The position numbers and the translations under genes were made by a program. A stretch of DNA of 64,000 nt, taken from Paenibacillus sp. 1011MAR3C5 (lineage in GTDB: Bacteria > Bacillota > Bacilli > Paenibacillales > Paenibacillaceae). Below the pieces are notes generated by a model. The model saw only the letters and a program-made list of their open reading frames with translations, was not told the DNA's origin and made no database searches. Positions within the stretch are counted from its first letter, which is position 1. Every line of letters starts with the position of its first letter. The stretch covers positions 248,001 to 312,000 of the forward strand of contig NZ_QZCF01000005.1 of assembly GCF_003591485.1 (NCBI RefSeq). Direction: 5' to 3'. This document shows positions 42,701 to 51,484 of this stretch, piece after piece.

Positions 42701-44621
42701 GCGCGTGGCAGAACCGTTATGGTCTAACACGCATACGGAATTTCTTGATATCGTAAATTATCCGCCAATTGCGCAATTCGATCCGCTGGAGCCGACCTAT
42801 CGGGACGATCTGAACACGGCCATTAACCGAACCGTTAACCCTGATCGGGACGGCGATCCTGTCAGCTATCAATGGAGACTCATGTATGGCTCGAAGGAAT
42901 TTGCTATGGGAACCACGAGGGACTTGTCATTCCGTATACGTGATCGAGGGCTTGGCAAAACGGCGGTTGGCACATGGATGCTGCAGCTCAAAGCTTCCGA
43001 TCCGCATGGAGCTTCGACTTACGAAACCCATTCCTTCGATGTGCTCAACCATGTACCGATATCGACCATTATGAGTGGTACATGGACAGGCTATATCTAT
43101 GAGCCATACACCTACACATCAACCCGTTCTGATAAGGATACGGAAGACGTGGACAGCTTGAAGTCATATTGGAAGCTCACGGCTCCAGACGGCCAAATTC
43201 GGACGTTCGATAAGCAAAATATATCAATATCCTTTGAGCAAAAAGGCAAGTATCTGCTTGAGAATTGGGCGGTTGATCAACTAGGCGCGGTGAGTGAAAT
43301 TGATTCGAGAGAAATCCATATCGTCAACCAAAAGCCGATACCTGGATTTACGATGATGCCAACACCTGCTTTTATCGATACGATTGTAAGGATCACTAGC
43401 ACAGCTACAGATATGGATGGCTATATCGATAAGCATCAATACTTTGTAACGCCTCCAAACGGTATACAGAGTCCATATACGCAGCTGGTAGACTTTGAGC
43501 GTATCTTTGCCTCAATCGGACAATGGCATATTCGTCAAATGGTCACAGACAATGATGGAGCGATTGCCGAGATTACACAGAGCTTAATGGTTCACAATCG
43601 ACCGCCAAGCGTTGTGATTACAACGCCAAGCGGCGCAACGAGCGCGACTGCCACCGAGTTCAATACGTTAACGCCGCGTATCATTTGGCAGATGAGCGAT
43701 CCGGACGGTCATACCGGACAACGATACCGATTGCAGATCAAGCGTGAGAATGGAGCGCTCATCTATGATACTCAACCGGTTACGGCGTCGAGGAATTATC
43801 ATGACGTGCCGTCAAGCGCAGGGCTTGTAGAACATACAAGATACCGGGCAGAGGTGCAGGTCTATGACGGCTATGAATGGAGTCCTTATTCAGCACCTAA
43901 GTATTTCTATATTATGCTGAATCGACCGCCGGTTGCCGACTTTACATGGTCGCCACAACCCCTCTATGAAGGAGATACGGTGTCCTTCAGAACAAATGTC
44001 AGCGACGAAGACAAGGATGTATTGTCCATTCAGTACGAGCTCATCAGTCCCTCAGGCAACAAGATTCCTTACAGCTATACCTTCAATCATCCTTATCCCG
44101 TGACTGGGCCTGCTGTACGATTAACCCAGCTAGGGACGTGGTCGATGAAGTTAACCGTTAGCGACGGGAAAGCAGTTCCTGTCATCGTTACGAAAACATT
44201 GCAAGTTTTGCCGCTAGGCGTTACCGGGGCTGTGAAGCATACGGATCTGTGGAATGAGCATCGCCAAGCCTATAATATGAAAGAATCCGGCAACAAGGAG
44301 TCTCCGCGCGGTTACAATGTATTTTGGGCAGGAGAGAAGTTTATGCTCGAAGCGGGCACGACAGCTACGGGAACAGCCACAAGAGCGGAGCGCGTTGAGG
44401 CAACGATGGGTGCATTTCGGACAGAGCTAAAAGCATCTGGGACAGTCCATACCAGATGGACGGGCGAGCTTTGGGATTCAACCTTCGAGAACCTGCCAAA
44501 CGGTATGCTGACGTTCGTTTTTACAGCACATTACAATAATGGCACGGTAAAAAGAGAGGAGATTGATGTCCACATCCGGGGCAATATGAATGGCTATCTT
44601 CAAGTTCATCGTGTAAAGTGA
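39744..44621 (+). CDS. Giant secreted PKD-repeat protein (1625 residues)
   Basis: A very large exported protein with an N-terminal membrane segment at about 17-37. Residues 61-100 and 551-590 are similar to each other (VDVIVDVGNT.. and NLHVIIGET..), as are 501-546 and 643-688 (FIGLGTASN.. and FLGIGSTTN..). So a module occurs twice, the first copy being split by an insert (about 105-455) rich in short repeats that look like beta-propeller blades (SPDGFIYLN, DGSLFWL, TPNSGDGVRLYN). From about 805 come at least six PKD or fibronectin-like repeats (PPVALFTID, PPIAQFDP, PPVADFTW and others). No sorting motif was seen. AAGGAG precedes the ATG. Last gene of the operon. Confidence 0.85.
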   Translation: MYKPLAQEGLIKRRPFSFTLILIGILIITLFLPPISASPIDTEVKNLAPFVDFEVKEKKKVDVIVDVGNTKYKKNEVQSRVNEFLAPVLQASGIDYQITVDESNEGNNAIYYTGYNPELGTGYYSDLYKYDLITGETELFLGNASSGPGIISPDGFIYLNHNGALWVLHLDTKVRAAPRFSWQNANGALKPDRSTSISLAEDGNLYVYSRDDSFAPTHGFWRINTHTVEFDDTPGTWTPIKYTDYEKLFYGIPDNGYYFAIAKDNTRYLLNNYREEYVDYSVVKNYNTPQQQSVQIGNSIFNRFEPLQISRDGSLFWLQRSGRSMATSDLWVYNPEDGSKTLIIEKLASSARYSVFEDGRVLIENYVNNNTWVYSILEDFKDPGSLRQITPSFYSPTKRIAGINGTHGSNVLFTPNSGDGVRLYNIDTGEEKQMTTHPIDNIMKYPNWYNPNTRTIQDIIADAPLRPDAEKIYVRVDDISMNAIARASGMGEIAALLAQHNMSFIGLGTASNQDQIYKLLENIGHNGTFLNNGNMKTAFSDLSSFITVRREVNLHVIIGETPYTEQEIRDRFNQRLIDLRRTNIRINMQVMKADRKNLQELLYLAHWDYNKNNYIVYVHSPLMPELNDELVYDDTITTLKEYSAHFLGIGSTTNRTTLNNIVASNNKLGAFYDNINLVSAVTSTMNYIKDTAITNVKKLTNYIVLNADPATGEYSSEITVQTYYEDVESDPKRTERWRTTHDPEIYENNMGMLEGTGQYMLEPMKYFTKVGMYEIVAQVQDNPSTNPLFDEYRQWSKDSLSRMVVYVHRAPVADFKAIVDPTRRLTVTDLSYDLDRYSYPDRGVIQKVWKWKRVDDASWTDGQAPSVLNPNTDYLISLRVKDLDGAWSPETIRFVSTNPFNRPPVALFTIDNKTISLNGAATFTDQSYDPDNDSIGQRVWTVKKGNVQLYQGANKPSGALIKQYAAQQGLTALGKYTISLRVKDNPRVAEPLWSNTHTEFLDIVNYPPIAQFDPLEPTYRDDLNTAINRTVNPDRDGDPVSYQWRLMYGSKEFAMGTTRDLSFRIRDRGLGKTAVGTWMLQLKASDPHGASTYETHSFDVLNHVPISTIMSGTWTGYIYEPYTYTSTRSDKDTEDVDSLKSYWKLTAPDGQIRTFDKQNISISFEQKGKYLLENWAVDQLGAVSEIDSREIHIVNQKPIPGFTMMPTPAFIDTIVRITSTATDMDGYIDKHQYFVTPPNGIQSPYTQLVDFERIFASIGQWHIRQMVTDNDGAIAEITQSLMVHNRPPSVVITTPSGATSATATEFNTLTPRIIWQMSDPDGHTGQRYRLQIKRENGALIYDTQPVTASRNYHDVPSSAGLVEHTRYRAEVQVYDGYEWSPYSAPKYFYIMLNRPPVADFTWSPQPLYEGDTVSFRTNVSDEDKDVLSIQYELISPSGNKIPYSYTFNHPYPVTGPAVRLTQLGTWSMKLTVSDGKAVPVIVTKTLQVLPLGVTGAVKHTDLWNEHRQAYNMKESGNKESPRGYNVFWAGEKFMLEAGTTATGTATRAERVEATMGAFRTELKASGTVHTRWTGELWDSTFENLPNGMLTFVFTAHYNNGTVKREEIDVHIRGNMNGYLQVHRVK

Positions 44622-44708
44622 TATGCGCAATGGTCATTCCAAGGTTTAGTGCTGGCGCGAAGGATTCGCGATTAAGTTAGCCAGGATAAGCAATAGGAGA
44701 CGACTACA

Positions 44709-44738
44709 AAAGAACCCTGTTTGACTAGGGGTTCTTTG
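44709..44738 (+). terminator. Terminator of secreted PKD operon
   Basis: AAAGAACCC (44709-44717) pairs with GGGTTCTTT (44729-44737). Confidence 0.8.
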
Positions 44739-44770
44739 TCATTCAGTTGGTTATTCTTGCCTGCATTCAT

Positions 44771-44800
44771 TTGAACAGTTTATTCAGTTTGAACTATAAT
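44771..44800 (+). promoter_or_regulatory. Promoter of rhomboid gene
   Basis: TTGAAC (44771-44776) and a perfect TATAAT (44795-44800) are 18 bases apart. Confidence 0.7.
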
Positions 44801-44886
44801 GGACAGTACACACCTAACGAATGACCATGCTGCATGGGAATGACAACATCATACGCGTATGTGAGCGAGAAGAGGACGGTTGGCTT

Positions 44887-45507
44887 ATGTTTCTAAGAAG
44901 AGAAAGTTTACGTGAGTATATGAGGCTGTATCCGGTAATCAGCATCATTATTGTTATTAATCTGGTCATGTTTGGCCTATTGGAATTGTCGGGAGGTTCT
45001 ACACAAGTTGAAACGTTGTACCGCTTCGGTGCAATGTTCGGAGGATGGGCGATAGAGCCGGAGCTTTGGCGTTTCATTTCCTCAATGTTCCTGCACATTG
45101 GCTTTATGCATCTGCTGATGAACAGCTTCTCGCTATACGTATTTGCGGCGCCACTGGAGAGGATGCTCGGTGCGTGGAAATTCGCCGTGCTCTATTTGGC
45201 TTCCGGTATTGTAGGCAACATCTTCAGTTATTTCCTTCATCATGATTTGTATATCGGGGCGGGGGCATCGGGAGGAATCTATGGCATCTACGGCGCGTAC
45301 TTGTTCCTGTCGCTCTTCAGGAAAGATGTACTGGATGCGGACAGCTCCAAAACGGTCACGATTATTCTAATTGTCGGTATCGTTTACTCCATAATTGTTC
45401 CGAATGTGGATTTGTATGCCCATGTGGGAGGATTTGTTGGCGGATTCGTGTTCATGGCGATTCTAAGTACGATTATTAAAAGAAGAGCAAGGCGTTATAG
45501 CATGTAA
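44887..45507 (+). CDS. Rhomboid family intramembrane protease
   Basis: The start at 44887 (GAGGACGG upstream) gives a 206-residue protein with six membrane segments. The catalytic pair is clear: Ser128 in GAGASGG and His179 in YAHVGGFVGG; Asn79 in HLLMNS is the oxyanion residue. It should cut membrane segments of other proteins. It is shorter than B. subtilis GluP and lacks the TPR domain. A longer frame starting at 44821 would add 22 polar residues. It has its own promoter and two terminator-like hairpins after it. Confidence 0.92.
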   Translation: MFLRRESLREYMRLYPVISIIIVINLVMFGLLELSGGSTQVETLYRFGAMFGGWAIEPELWRFISSMFLHIGFMHLLMNSFSLYVFAAPLERMLGAWKFAVLYLASGIVGNIFSYFLHHDLYIGAGASGGIYGIYGAYLFLSLFRKDVLDADSSKTVTIILIVGIVYSIIVPNVDLYAHVGGFVGGFVFMAILSTIIKRRARRYSM

Positions 45508-45538
45508 CAAGCAGGACAGCCTGCACATGTTTTCAGGG

Positions 45539-45606
45539 AGAACCGCATAATTAATGCGGTTCTTCATATAAGGAGCTCCGAGCGCAAGCGCGCCAGGAGC
45601 TCCTTT
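45539..45606 (+). terminator. Two hairpin terminators, bidirectional
   Basis: AGAACCGCAT/ATGCGGTTCT forms the first stem (45539-45563). AAGGAGCTCC (45570-45579) and GGAGCTCCTT (45595-45604) form the second, followed by seven Ts. They lie between the rhomboid gene and the convergent CBS gene. Confidence 0.85.
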
Positions 45607-45624
45607 TTTTCGAACGCCGCTTAT

Positions 45625-46062
45625 CTAGTGAAGAAAATGATGATCCTCAGAAATTTCGCTTAAGGCGATACCGGCATCGCGTCCGGTTGTGCTGCCGAGC
45701 GACAGGTCGCCAAGCGTAATAATGCCAACCAGCTTGTCGTTGTCCACCACAGGGAGCCTGCGGATTTGATGCTGAGCCATCAGATCTGCTGCTGCTTCTG
45801 CATCTTGATCCGGCGAGATGGTAATCAAAGAACCGCTCATGACGTCCTGCACCGGACAGGAGCCCGGACGTTTCTGCGCATACCCCCGAAGCACCAGGTC
45901 ACGGTCAGTTACGACTCCAATAATTTTATTGTGGTCTTCTGTCTCGACTACCGGCACGAATCCGATATCATTCTCAGCCATTAAGACGGCAATTTCATGA
46001 ACATTGTCTTGCAGCGTTACCGTTTTACAATTGGTGGACATTAATTCCCGTACAGCTTTCAT
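45625..46062 (-). CDS. Two-CBS-domain protein
   Basis: A 145-residue protein consisting of two CBS domains: residues about 5-65 (NVHEIAVLMAENDIGFVPVVE, in part) and 75-135 (AEAADLMAQHQIRRLPVVDN, IITLGDLSLG). Such stand-alone pairs bind adenosine nucleotides and are common stress proteins in Bacillales (YhcV/YlbB type). The start at 46062 lies 8 bases after AAAGGAG; the ATG at 46068 is too close. Its partner, if any, is unknown. Confidence 0.9.
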   Translation of the reverse strand: MKAVRELMSTNCKTVTLQDNVHEIAVLMAENDIGFVPVVETEDHNKIIGVVTDRDLVLRGYAQKRPGSCPVQDVMSGSLITISPDQDAEAAADLMAQHQIRRLPVVDNDKLVGIITLGDLSLGSTTGRDAGIALSEISEDHHFLH

Positions 46063-46068
46063 GAACAT

Positions 46069-46474
46069 AGCTCCTTTGTTTCGATTTAATTACTGAGGCA
46101 TCCAAGATCCCCCAACGCCAATAGGGTGCATCGCGAACGCTCATATTATCCTTCGACGGTACAAGTCTAAGCTTGATGTCTGTGCTCTGTGCATTTATGG
46201 AGATGTACAGCTATTACTTCCAAACATAGGAAATGAAATTCGATCATCTTGGAAACGCATACATTTTCCGTAGAAATGCTTCTATAGCTTCGGTGAATCC
46301 ATTTCTATAATGAAAATGTATGACAAGCAAGGCTGTGCCTGTTAATCGTCTGAAGGGAGGAGGAGAGAGGTGGATATATCGATACCTTGAACTAAGGCGA
46401 ATTGTAATCGCTTCCAAAACTAGAAGTAGGCTTCACCCTTTTCTCGTACCAAAAAAAGTTGGAGGAGGAATAAA
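46069..46474 (+). other. Intergenic region before GH87 gene
   Basis: About 400 bases without a gene. TATAAT at 46306-46311 is a possible -10 box, but I could not find a good -35. The sequence TGTAATCGCTTCCA at 46403-46416 is listed separately. The promoter of the CBS gene must lie at the left end. Confidence 0.45.
46403..46416 (+). promoter_or_regulatory. Possible CcpA site (cre) before GH87 gene
   Basis: TGTAATCGCTTCCA matches the cre consensus TGWNANCGNTNWCA at all fixed positions but one (C for W at position 12). It lies 59 bases before the glucanase start, where CcpA could block transcription when glucose is present. Confidence 0.4.
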
Positions 46475-49400
46475 ATGCGCACCAAGTATGTTGCATGGTC
46501 GCTTATTGCTGCCTTGCTGTTCATGACGTTGTTCCAATCGATTGGACCGGTCGAGCCGGCGGAAGCAGCAGGAGGCCCTAATCTGACGTTAGGCAAAAAC
46601 ATTACGGCAAGCGGCCAATCTCAAACCTACAGCCCGGATCATGTAAAGGACAGCAATCAAGGGACTTATTGGGAAAGTACGAATAACGCATTTCCGCAAT
46701 GGATTCAAGTGGACCTTGGAGCAAGCACTAGCATCGATCAGATCGTGCTGAAGCTTCCGGCCAACTGGGAGTCACGAACGCAGACGCTCGCCGTTCAAGG
46801 CAGCACGAACGGATCGACATATTCGACGATCGTCGGCTCCTCGAACTACGTGTTTAATCCTTCTGTAGCGGGCAACTCCGTTACAATCAACTTTGATGCC
46901 ACAAGCACACGGTATGTCCGTCTGCAAGTGACGAACAATACAGGCTGGCCTGCGGCACAGCTCTCCGAATTCGAAATCTACGGCACAAGTGGACCGACGC
47001 CTACACCTACTGCGACTACGCAGCCGTCAGGCACATATCAAGCGGAAGCGGCTGCCTTATCCGGCGGAGCCAAAGTGAATACGGATCATTCCGGTTACTC
47101 CGGGACGGGCTTCGTTGACGGCTATTGGACTCAAGGGGCGACTACAACCTTTACCGTCCAAGCGCAAGCGGGCGGCAATCATAATGTGACGCTCAAATAC
47201 GCCAATGCGAGCGGGAGCGATAAGACGCTTAGCCTCTACGTGAACGGTACGAAGCTTCGCCAAACCAGCCTGCCTAATCTCGCCAACTGGGATACATGGG
47301 GCAATAAGGTGGAGAGCGTCAATCTGAATGCTGGGGCGAACACCATTGCATACCAATATGATCCGGGCGATTCCGGCAATGTTAACCTTGATCAAATTAC
47401 AGTAGAGGCGGCAAGCTCAACTCCAACACCGACGCCGACATCCACGCCTACACCAACACCGACACCAACACCGACACCAACACCAACACCAACACCAACA
47501 CCAACACCAACACCAACACCAACACCAACACCAACACCCACACCAACTGTAACACCAACTGTAACACCAACCGCAACGCCAACGCCGCCTCCAGGCAGCA
47601 ATATCGCGATTGGCAAGCCGATTACCGCATCCTCCAGCACATTCACATTTGTGCCTGCCAATGCGAATGACAACAGCACCGACACGTATTGGGAGGGTGG
47701 AGGCAGTCCGAGCACGTTGACGCTTGATCTAGGTGCGAATCATGACATTACATCCATTGTACTGAAGCTGAATCCTGCGTCGGCATGGAGCTCGCGCAAC
47801 CAAACGATTCAAGTGCTGGGCCATAACCAGTCGACAACTACCTTAAGCAATCTGGTATCGGCTCAGTCCTATTCCTTCAATCCTGCGACAGGCAATACAG
47901 TAACGATTCCGGTTACTGCGACCGTGAAGCGCCTGCAATTGAACTTCACGGCGAATTCCGGCGCGCCGGCCGGCCAATTGGCGGAGTTCCAGGTTTTCGG
48001 TACGGCATCTGCGAACCCGGATCTGGTTATTACGGGCATGTCCTGGTCACCGGCTTCTCCGATTGAGACCAATGCTATTACGCTTAACGCTACAGTCAAA
48101 AACAACGGTACCGCTCCTTCAGGTGCTACTACCGTCAACTTCTACCTGAACAATACGCTGGCTGGCTCCGCTCCTGTAAACGGGCTGGCAGCGGGTGCCT
48201 CCACGACAGTATCGCTGAATGCAGGCAATAAGACAGCGGCATCCTATGCCGTTGGCGCAAAGGTGGATGAGAACCATTCAGTCATCGAACTGAATGAATC
48301 CAACAACAGCTACACCCATTCTACACCGCTTGTAGTTGCTCCAGTAGCGAGCTCCGACCTGGTCGGCACCGTGTCCTGGACGCCAAGCAATCCGGTAGCG
48401 GGCAATGCCGTGTCGTTGACCGTCAACTTGAAGAATCAGGGCAATATGGCTTCAGCTGGCGGTGCTCATGGCATTACAGTCGCCCTGAAAAACCCGGCTG
48501 GTTCCACGCTCCAAACGTTTAGCGGATCTTATAGCGGCGTATTGGCTGCGGGCGCCTCCGTTAACGTGACTTTGCCGGGTACTTGGACAGCAACACCAGG
48601 CAGCTATACCTTGACCACAACAATTGCAGCCGATGGGAATGAATTGCCGATTAAACAATCCAATAATGTAAGCAACACGAACCTGGTGGTCTATTCCCAG
48701 CGCGGAGCCAGCATGCCATATACCCGTTACGACACGGATGATGCTACGAGAGGCGGCGGAGCTACTTTGCAATCCGCGCCTACGTTCGATCAAGCATTGA
48801 CCGCATCGGAAGCATCCGGACAACGTTATATCGCGCTTCCTTCGAACGGTTCCTATGCGCAGTGGACGATCCGGCCGGGAGAGGGCGGGGACGGCGTTAC
48901 GATGAGATTCACGATGCCGGACTCCGCTAATGGCATGGGCTTGAATGGCTCGCTGGATGTATACGTCAATGGTGTCAAAGCCAAGACAGTGCCGCTCACA
49001 TCCTATTACAGCTGGCAATACTTCTCCAGCGATCATCCGGCCGATACGCCGGCTGGCGGTCGCCCGCTTTTCCGGTTCGATGAGGTTCACTGGAAGATGG
49101 ATACGCCATTACAGCCAGGAGACACCATTCGCATTCAGAAATCTAACGCGGACAGTCTGGAGTATGGCGTAGACTTCCTTGAGATCGAATCCGTACCGAC
49201 GGCTATTGCCCGTCCGACTAATTCGGTTTCCGTGACCGACTTCGGCGCAGTCGCGAACGATGGCCAAGACGATCTTGCGGCATTCGAAGCAGCAGTAGAG
49301 GCGGCAGTCTCTTCCGGCAAAATCCTGTACATTCCTGCCGGTACGTTCCACCTCGGCAACATGTGGAAAGTAGGCAGCGTAGCCAACAAAATCGACAACA

Positions 49401-50404
49401 TCACGATTTTAGGCGCAGGCATCTGGCATACCAATATCCAGTTCACGAATCCGAATCAGGCCTCAGGCGGCATCTCATTCCGCGTGACAGGCCAGCTGGA
49501 TTTCAGCCATATTTATATGAACTCCAATTTGCGCTCCCGTTATGGCGAGCAAGCGATCTACAAGGGCTTTATGGATAACTTCGGCACCAATTCCAAGGTT
49601 CACAACGTATGGGTAGAGCATTTCGAATGCGGCTTCTGGGTAGGCGATTATGCTCATACACCGGCGATTATTGCGAACGGCCTGATTATCGAGAACAGCC
49701 GTATCCGCAACAACCTGGCAGACGGAGTTAACTTCGCGCAAGGCACCAGCAATTCCACTGTACGCAACAGCAGCATCCGCAATAACGGCGATGACGGTCT
49801 TGCTGTATGGACGAGTAACGTAAATGCTGCGCCTGCAGGCGTAAACAATACGTTCTCCTACAATACGATCGAGAACAACTGGCGCGCAGCAGCGATCGCT
49901 TTCTTCGGCGGCAGCGGCCACAAAGCGACGCATAATCTGATCGTTGACACGGTGGGCGGCTCGGCGATCCGAATGAATACGGTATTCCCGGGCTATCACT
50001 TCCAGAACAATACCGGCATCCTATTCTCGGATACGACCATTATTAACAGCGGAACCAGCAAAGATCTATACAATGGCGAACGCGGTGCGATCGATCTGGA
50101 AGCGTCCAATGATCCGATCAAAAACGTGACGTTCACGAATATCGATATCATCAATACGCAGCGCAGCGCCATACAGTTCGGCTACGGCGGCGGCTTCGAG
50201 AATATCGTATTCAACAATATCAATATTAACGGCACTGGCAAGGACGGTATCTTGACCTCGCGCTTCACGTCGCCGCATCCTGGCGCTGCTATCTACACCT
50301 ATACAGGCAATGGCTCCGCTACGTTCAATAACTTGACGACAAATGACATTGCACATCCGAATGTGTACTTGATTCAAAATAGTTTCAATTTGACCATTCA
50401 GTAA
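46475..50404 (+). CDS. GH87 alpha-1,3-glucanase, multidomain, secreted
   Basis: A 1309-residue secreted enzyme. Domains in order: signal peptide (about 1-31), discoidin domain (33-170), CBM6-like domain (182-308), Thr-Pro linker (about 313-370), second discoidin domain (375-505), two CARDB domains (about 514 and 625 onward), a carbohydrate-binding-like module (about 742-908) and a beta-helix GH87 catalytic domain (about 912-1309). The order discoidin-CBM6-TP-discoidin-catalytic is that of Agl-KA of Bacillus circulans. Asp1083 (ADGVNF) and Asp1106-Asp1107 (NGDDGL) have the same spacing as the three catalytic Asp of characterised GH87 enzymes. It degrades fungal-wall alpha-1,3-glucan or mutan. 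GGAGGAGG precedes the ATG. Confidence 0.92.
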   Translation: MRTKYVAWSLIAALLFMTLFQSIGPVEPAEAAGGPNLTLGKNITASGQSQTYSPDHVKDSNQGTYWESTNNAFPQWIQVDLGASTSIDQIVLKLPANWESRTQTLAVQGSTNGSTYSTIVGSSNYVFNPSVAGNSVTINFDATSTRYVRLQVTNNTGWPAAQLSEFEIYGTSGPTPTPTATTQPSGTYQAEAAALSGGAKVNTDHSGYSGTGFVDGYWTQGATTTFTVQAQAGGNHNVTLKYANASGSDKTLSLYVNGTKLRQTSLPNLANWDTWGNKVESVNLNAGANTIAYQYDPGDSGNVNLDQITVEAASSTPTPTPTSTPTPTPTPTPTPTPTPTPTPTPTPTPTPTPTPTPTVTPTVTPTATPTPPPGSNIAIGKPITASSSTFTFVPANANDNSTDTYWEGGGSPSTLTLDLGANHDITSIVLKLNPASAWSSRNQTIQVLGHNQSTTTLSNLVSAQSYSFNPATGNTVTIPVTATVKRLQLNFTANSGAPAGQLAEFQVFGTASANPDLVITGMSWSPASPIETNAITLNATVKNNGTAPSGATTVNFYLNNTLAGSAPVNGLAAGASTTVSLNAGNKTAASYAVGAKVDENHSVIELNESNNSYTHSTPLVVAPVASSDLVGTVSWTPSNPVAGNAVSLTVNLKNQGNMASAGGAHGITVALKNPAGSTLQTFSGSYSGVLAAGASVNVTLPGTWTATPGSYTLTTTIAADGNELPIKQSNNVSNTNLVVYSQRGASMPYTRYDTDDATRGGGATLQSAPTFDQALTASEASGQRYIALPSNGSYAQWTIRPGEGGDGVTMRFTMPDSANGMGLNGSLDVYVNGVKAKTVPLTSYYSWQYFSSDHPADTPAGGRPLFRFDEVHWKMDTPLQPGDTIRIQKSNADSLEYGVDFLEIESVPTAIARPTNSVSVTDFGAVANDGQDDLAAFEAAVEAAVSSGKILYIPAGTFHLGNMWKVGSVANKIDNITILGAGIWHTNIQFTNPNQASGGISFRVTGQLDFSHIYMNSNLRSRYGEQAIYKGFMDNFGTNSKVHNVWVEHFECGFWVGDYAHTPAIIANGLIIENSRIRNNLADGVNFAQGTSNSTVRNSSIRNNGDDGLAVWTSNVNAAPAGVNNTFSYNTIENNWRAAAIAFFGGSGHKATHNLIVDTVGGSAIRMNTVFPGYHFQNNTGILFSDTTIINSGTSKDLYNGERGAIDLEASNDPIKNVTFTNIDIINTQRSAIQFGYGGGFENIVFNNININGTGKDGILTSRFTSPHPGAAIYTYTGNGSATFNNLTTNDIAHPNVYLIQNSFNLTIQ
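47418..47590 (+). repeat. Thr-Pro codon microsatellite
   Basis: The linker of the glucanase is encoded by ACACCA-type hexamers; from about 47474 to 47538 they are almost perfect copies, which could change in number by slippage without shifting the frame. The outer parts are interrupted by synonymous changes. Confidence 0.9.
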
Positions 50405-50421
50405 TCAAGCAGGTACGGAAC

Positions 50422-50455
50422 GAGGAAGAGCTCATTAAAGCTCTTCCTCTTTCTA
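50422..50455 (+). terminator. Terminator after glucanase gene
   Basis: GAGGAAGAGCT (50422-50432) pairs perfectly with AGCTCTTCCTC (50439-50449), followed by TTTCT. Confidence 0.85.
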
Positions 50456-50585
50456 TTGCATGGGAAGCTATATTCTCTTACCGGTCTATGGTTAAATGAA
50501 GATAGCCGCGATTGACACCAATTCGCTGTTTTGACTAGCGAAGTGACTATCATATTTATGAAGCAACACTCTAAGGAGAAGACTA

Positions 50586-51368
50586 ATGATTCGATTATTA
50601 AAGCTCGAAGAGATGGATGCCATCTTGGCTGCCATTGACAGAGAGAGGCACTTTCTATACTACTCTTATCTAACTACACGCAGATCTCGCACGATTCAAG
50701 TGGGTCATTACTCCGCGAATGGTGAACTGCTGCTGGGCGTGCTTGCTTACTTGAGGGGCATGCCCTTTCATGCCTTTTCTGTCTATCCGGTGCATGAAAC
50801 CTTCCGCTTGAAGCCGCTTATGATCGATATGCAAGAGAGATTAAAGCTGCCCCAAGAAGCAGTCGGGAGTTGTATGGTGAATGAAGAAGACAAGCACGTC
50901 TTGGAAGAGCAGCTGGAAACCGTAAGCCCTGCTGCTCCGATTATGCTGATGAAGCATCGCCACCCGCAGGCGCTTCCGCCTGCGGATGAGCAAGTTGTAC
51001 GTCTTGAGCCGGGGAGCTACAGCCGGATCGAATCGAGGCTGGCTGAATGGAACACGATGGCCTTTACCAGAGAAGAGCTGGAGTATCCTTTTTACGGCAT
51101 ATGGTCGGGTGAGGAGCTAATCGCACTTGGCGGCTATCATATTTACTCAGAGGACTATGTGGAGCTGGGCAATATCGGCACGGATGCGAACTGGCGGAAT
51201 CGCGGATATGGAAGGAGGATCTGCGCACAGCTGACACGCACAGGCAAGGCGATTAGCGGGCATGTTTATTTGAACGTTGTAGAGGGTAATGCAAGCGCGA
51301 TTCGACTGTACCGGTCCTTGGGATTTGAGACCGTATGCCTTCAACACATCGTACAATTTAAGCTATAA
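50586..51368 (+). CDS. GNAT family acetyltransferase
   Basis: A 260-residue protein whose C-terminal half (about 160-255) is a GNAT domain: EELIALGGYHIYS, VELGNIGTDANWRNRGYGRRIC and NVVEGNASAIRLYRSLGFE, the usual acetyl-CoA site and last strand. The first half has a second, degenerate GNAT-like fold without a clear cofactor motif, as in several two-domain Firmicute members. AAGGAG precedes the ATG. The substrate is unknown. It is followed by a LigD-type gene after about 115 bases on the same strand. Confidence 0.85.
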   Translation: MIRLLKLEEMDAILAAIDRERHFLYYSYLTTRRSRTIQVGHYSANGELLLGVLAYLRGMPFHAFSVYPVHETFRLKPLMIDMQERLKLPQEAVGSCMVNEEDKHVLEEQLETVSPAAPIMLMKHRHPQALPPADEQVVRLEPGSYSRIESRLAEWNTMAFTREELEYPFYGIWSGEELIALGGYHIYSEDYVELGNIGTDANWRNRGYGRRICAQLTRTGKAISGHVYLNVVEGNASAIRLYRSLGFETVCLQHIVQFKL

Positions 51369-51484
51369 GGGATAGAGAGTGAAGAATAGTCAGCATCGGC
51401 AGGAGCAATTTTTAAGGCTCTCGTGGTTGCAGCCATCTGGATATTCACAGCGGGAATGGACAAGCTATTGCCAAATGAACCCAG

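Noticed and set aside
47392..47715. Long minus-strand frame of Gly-Val repeats
   Set aside because: It is only the complement of the Thr-Pro hexamer repeat in the glucanase gene.
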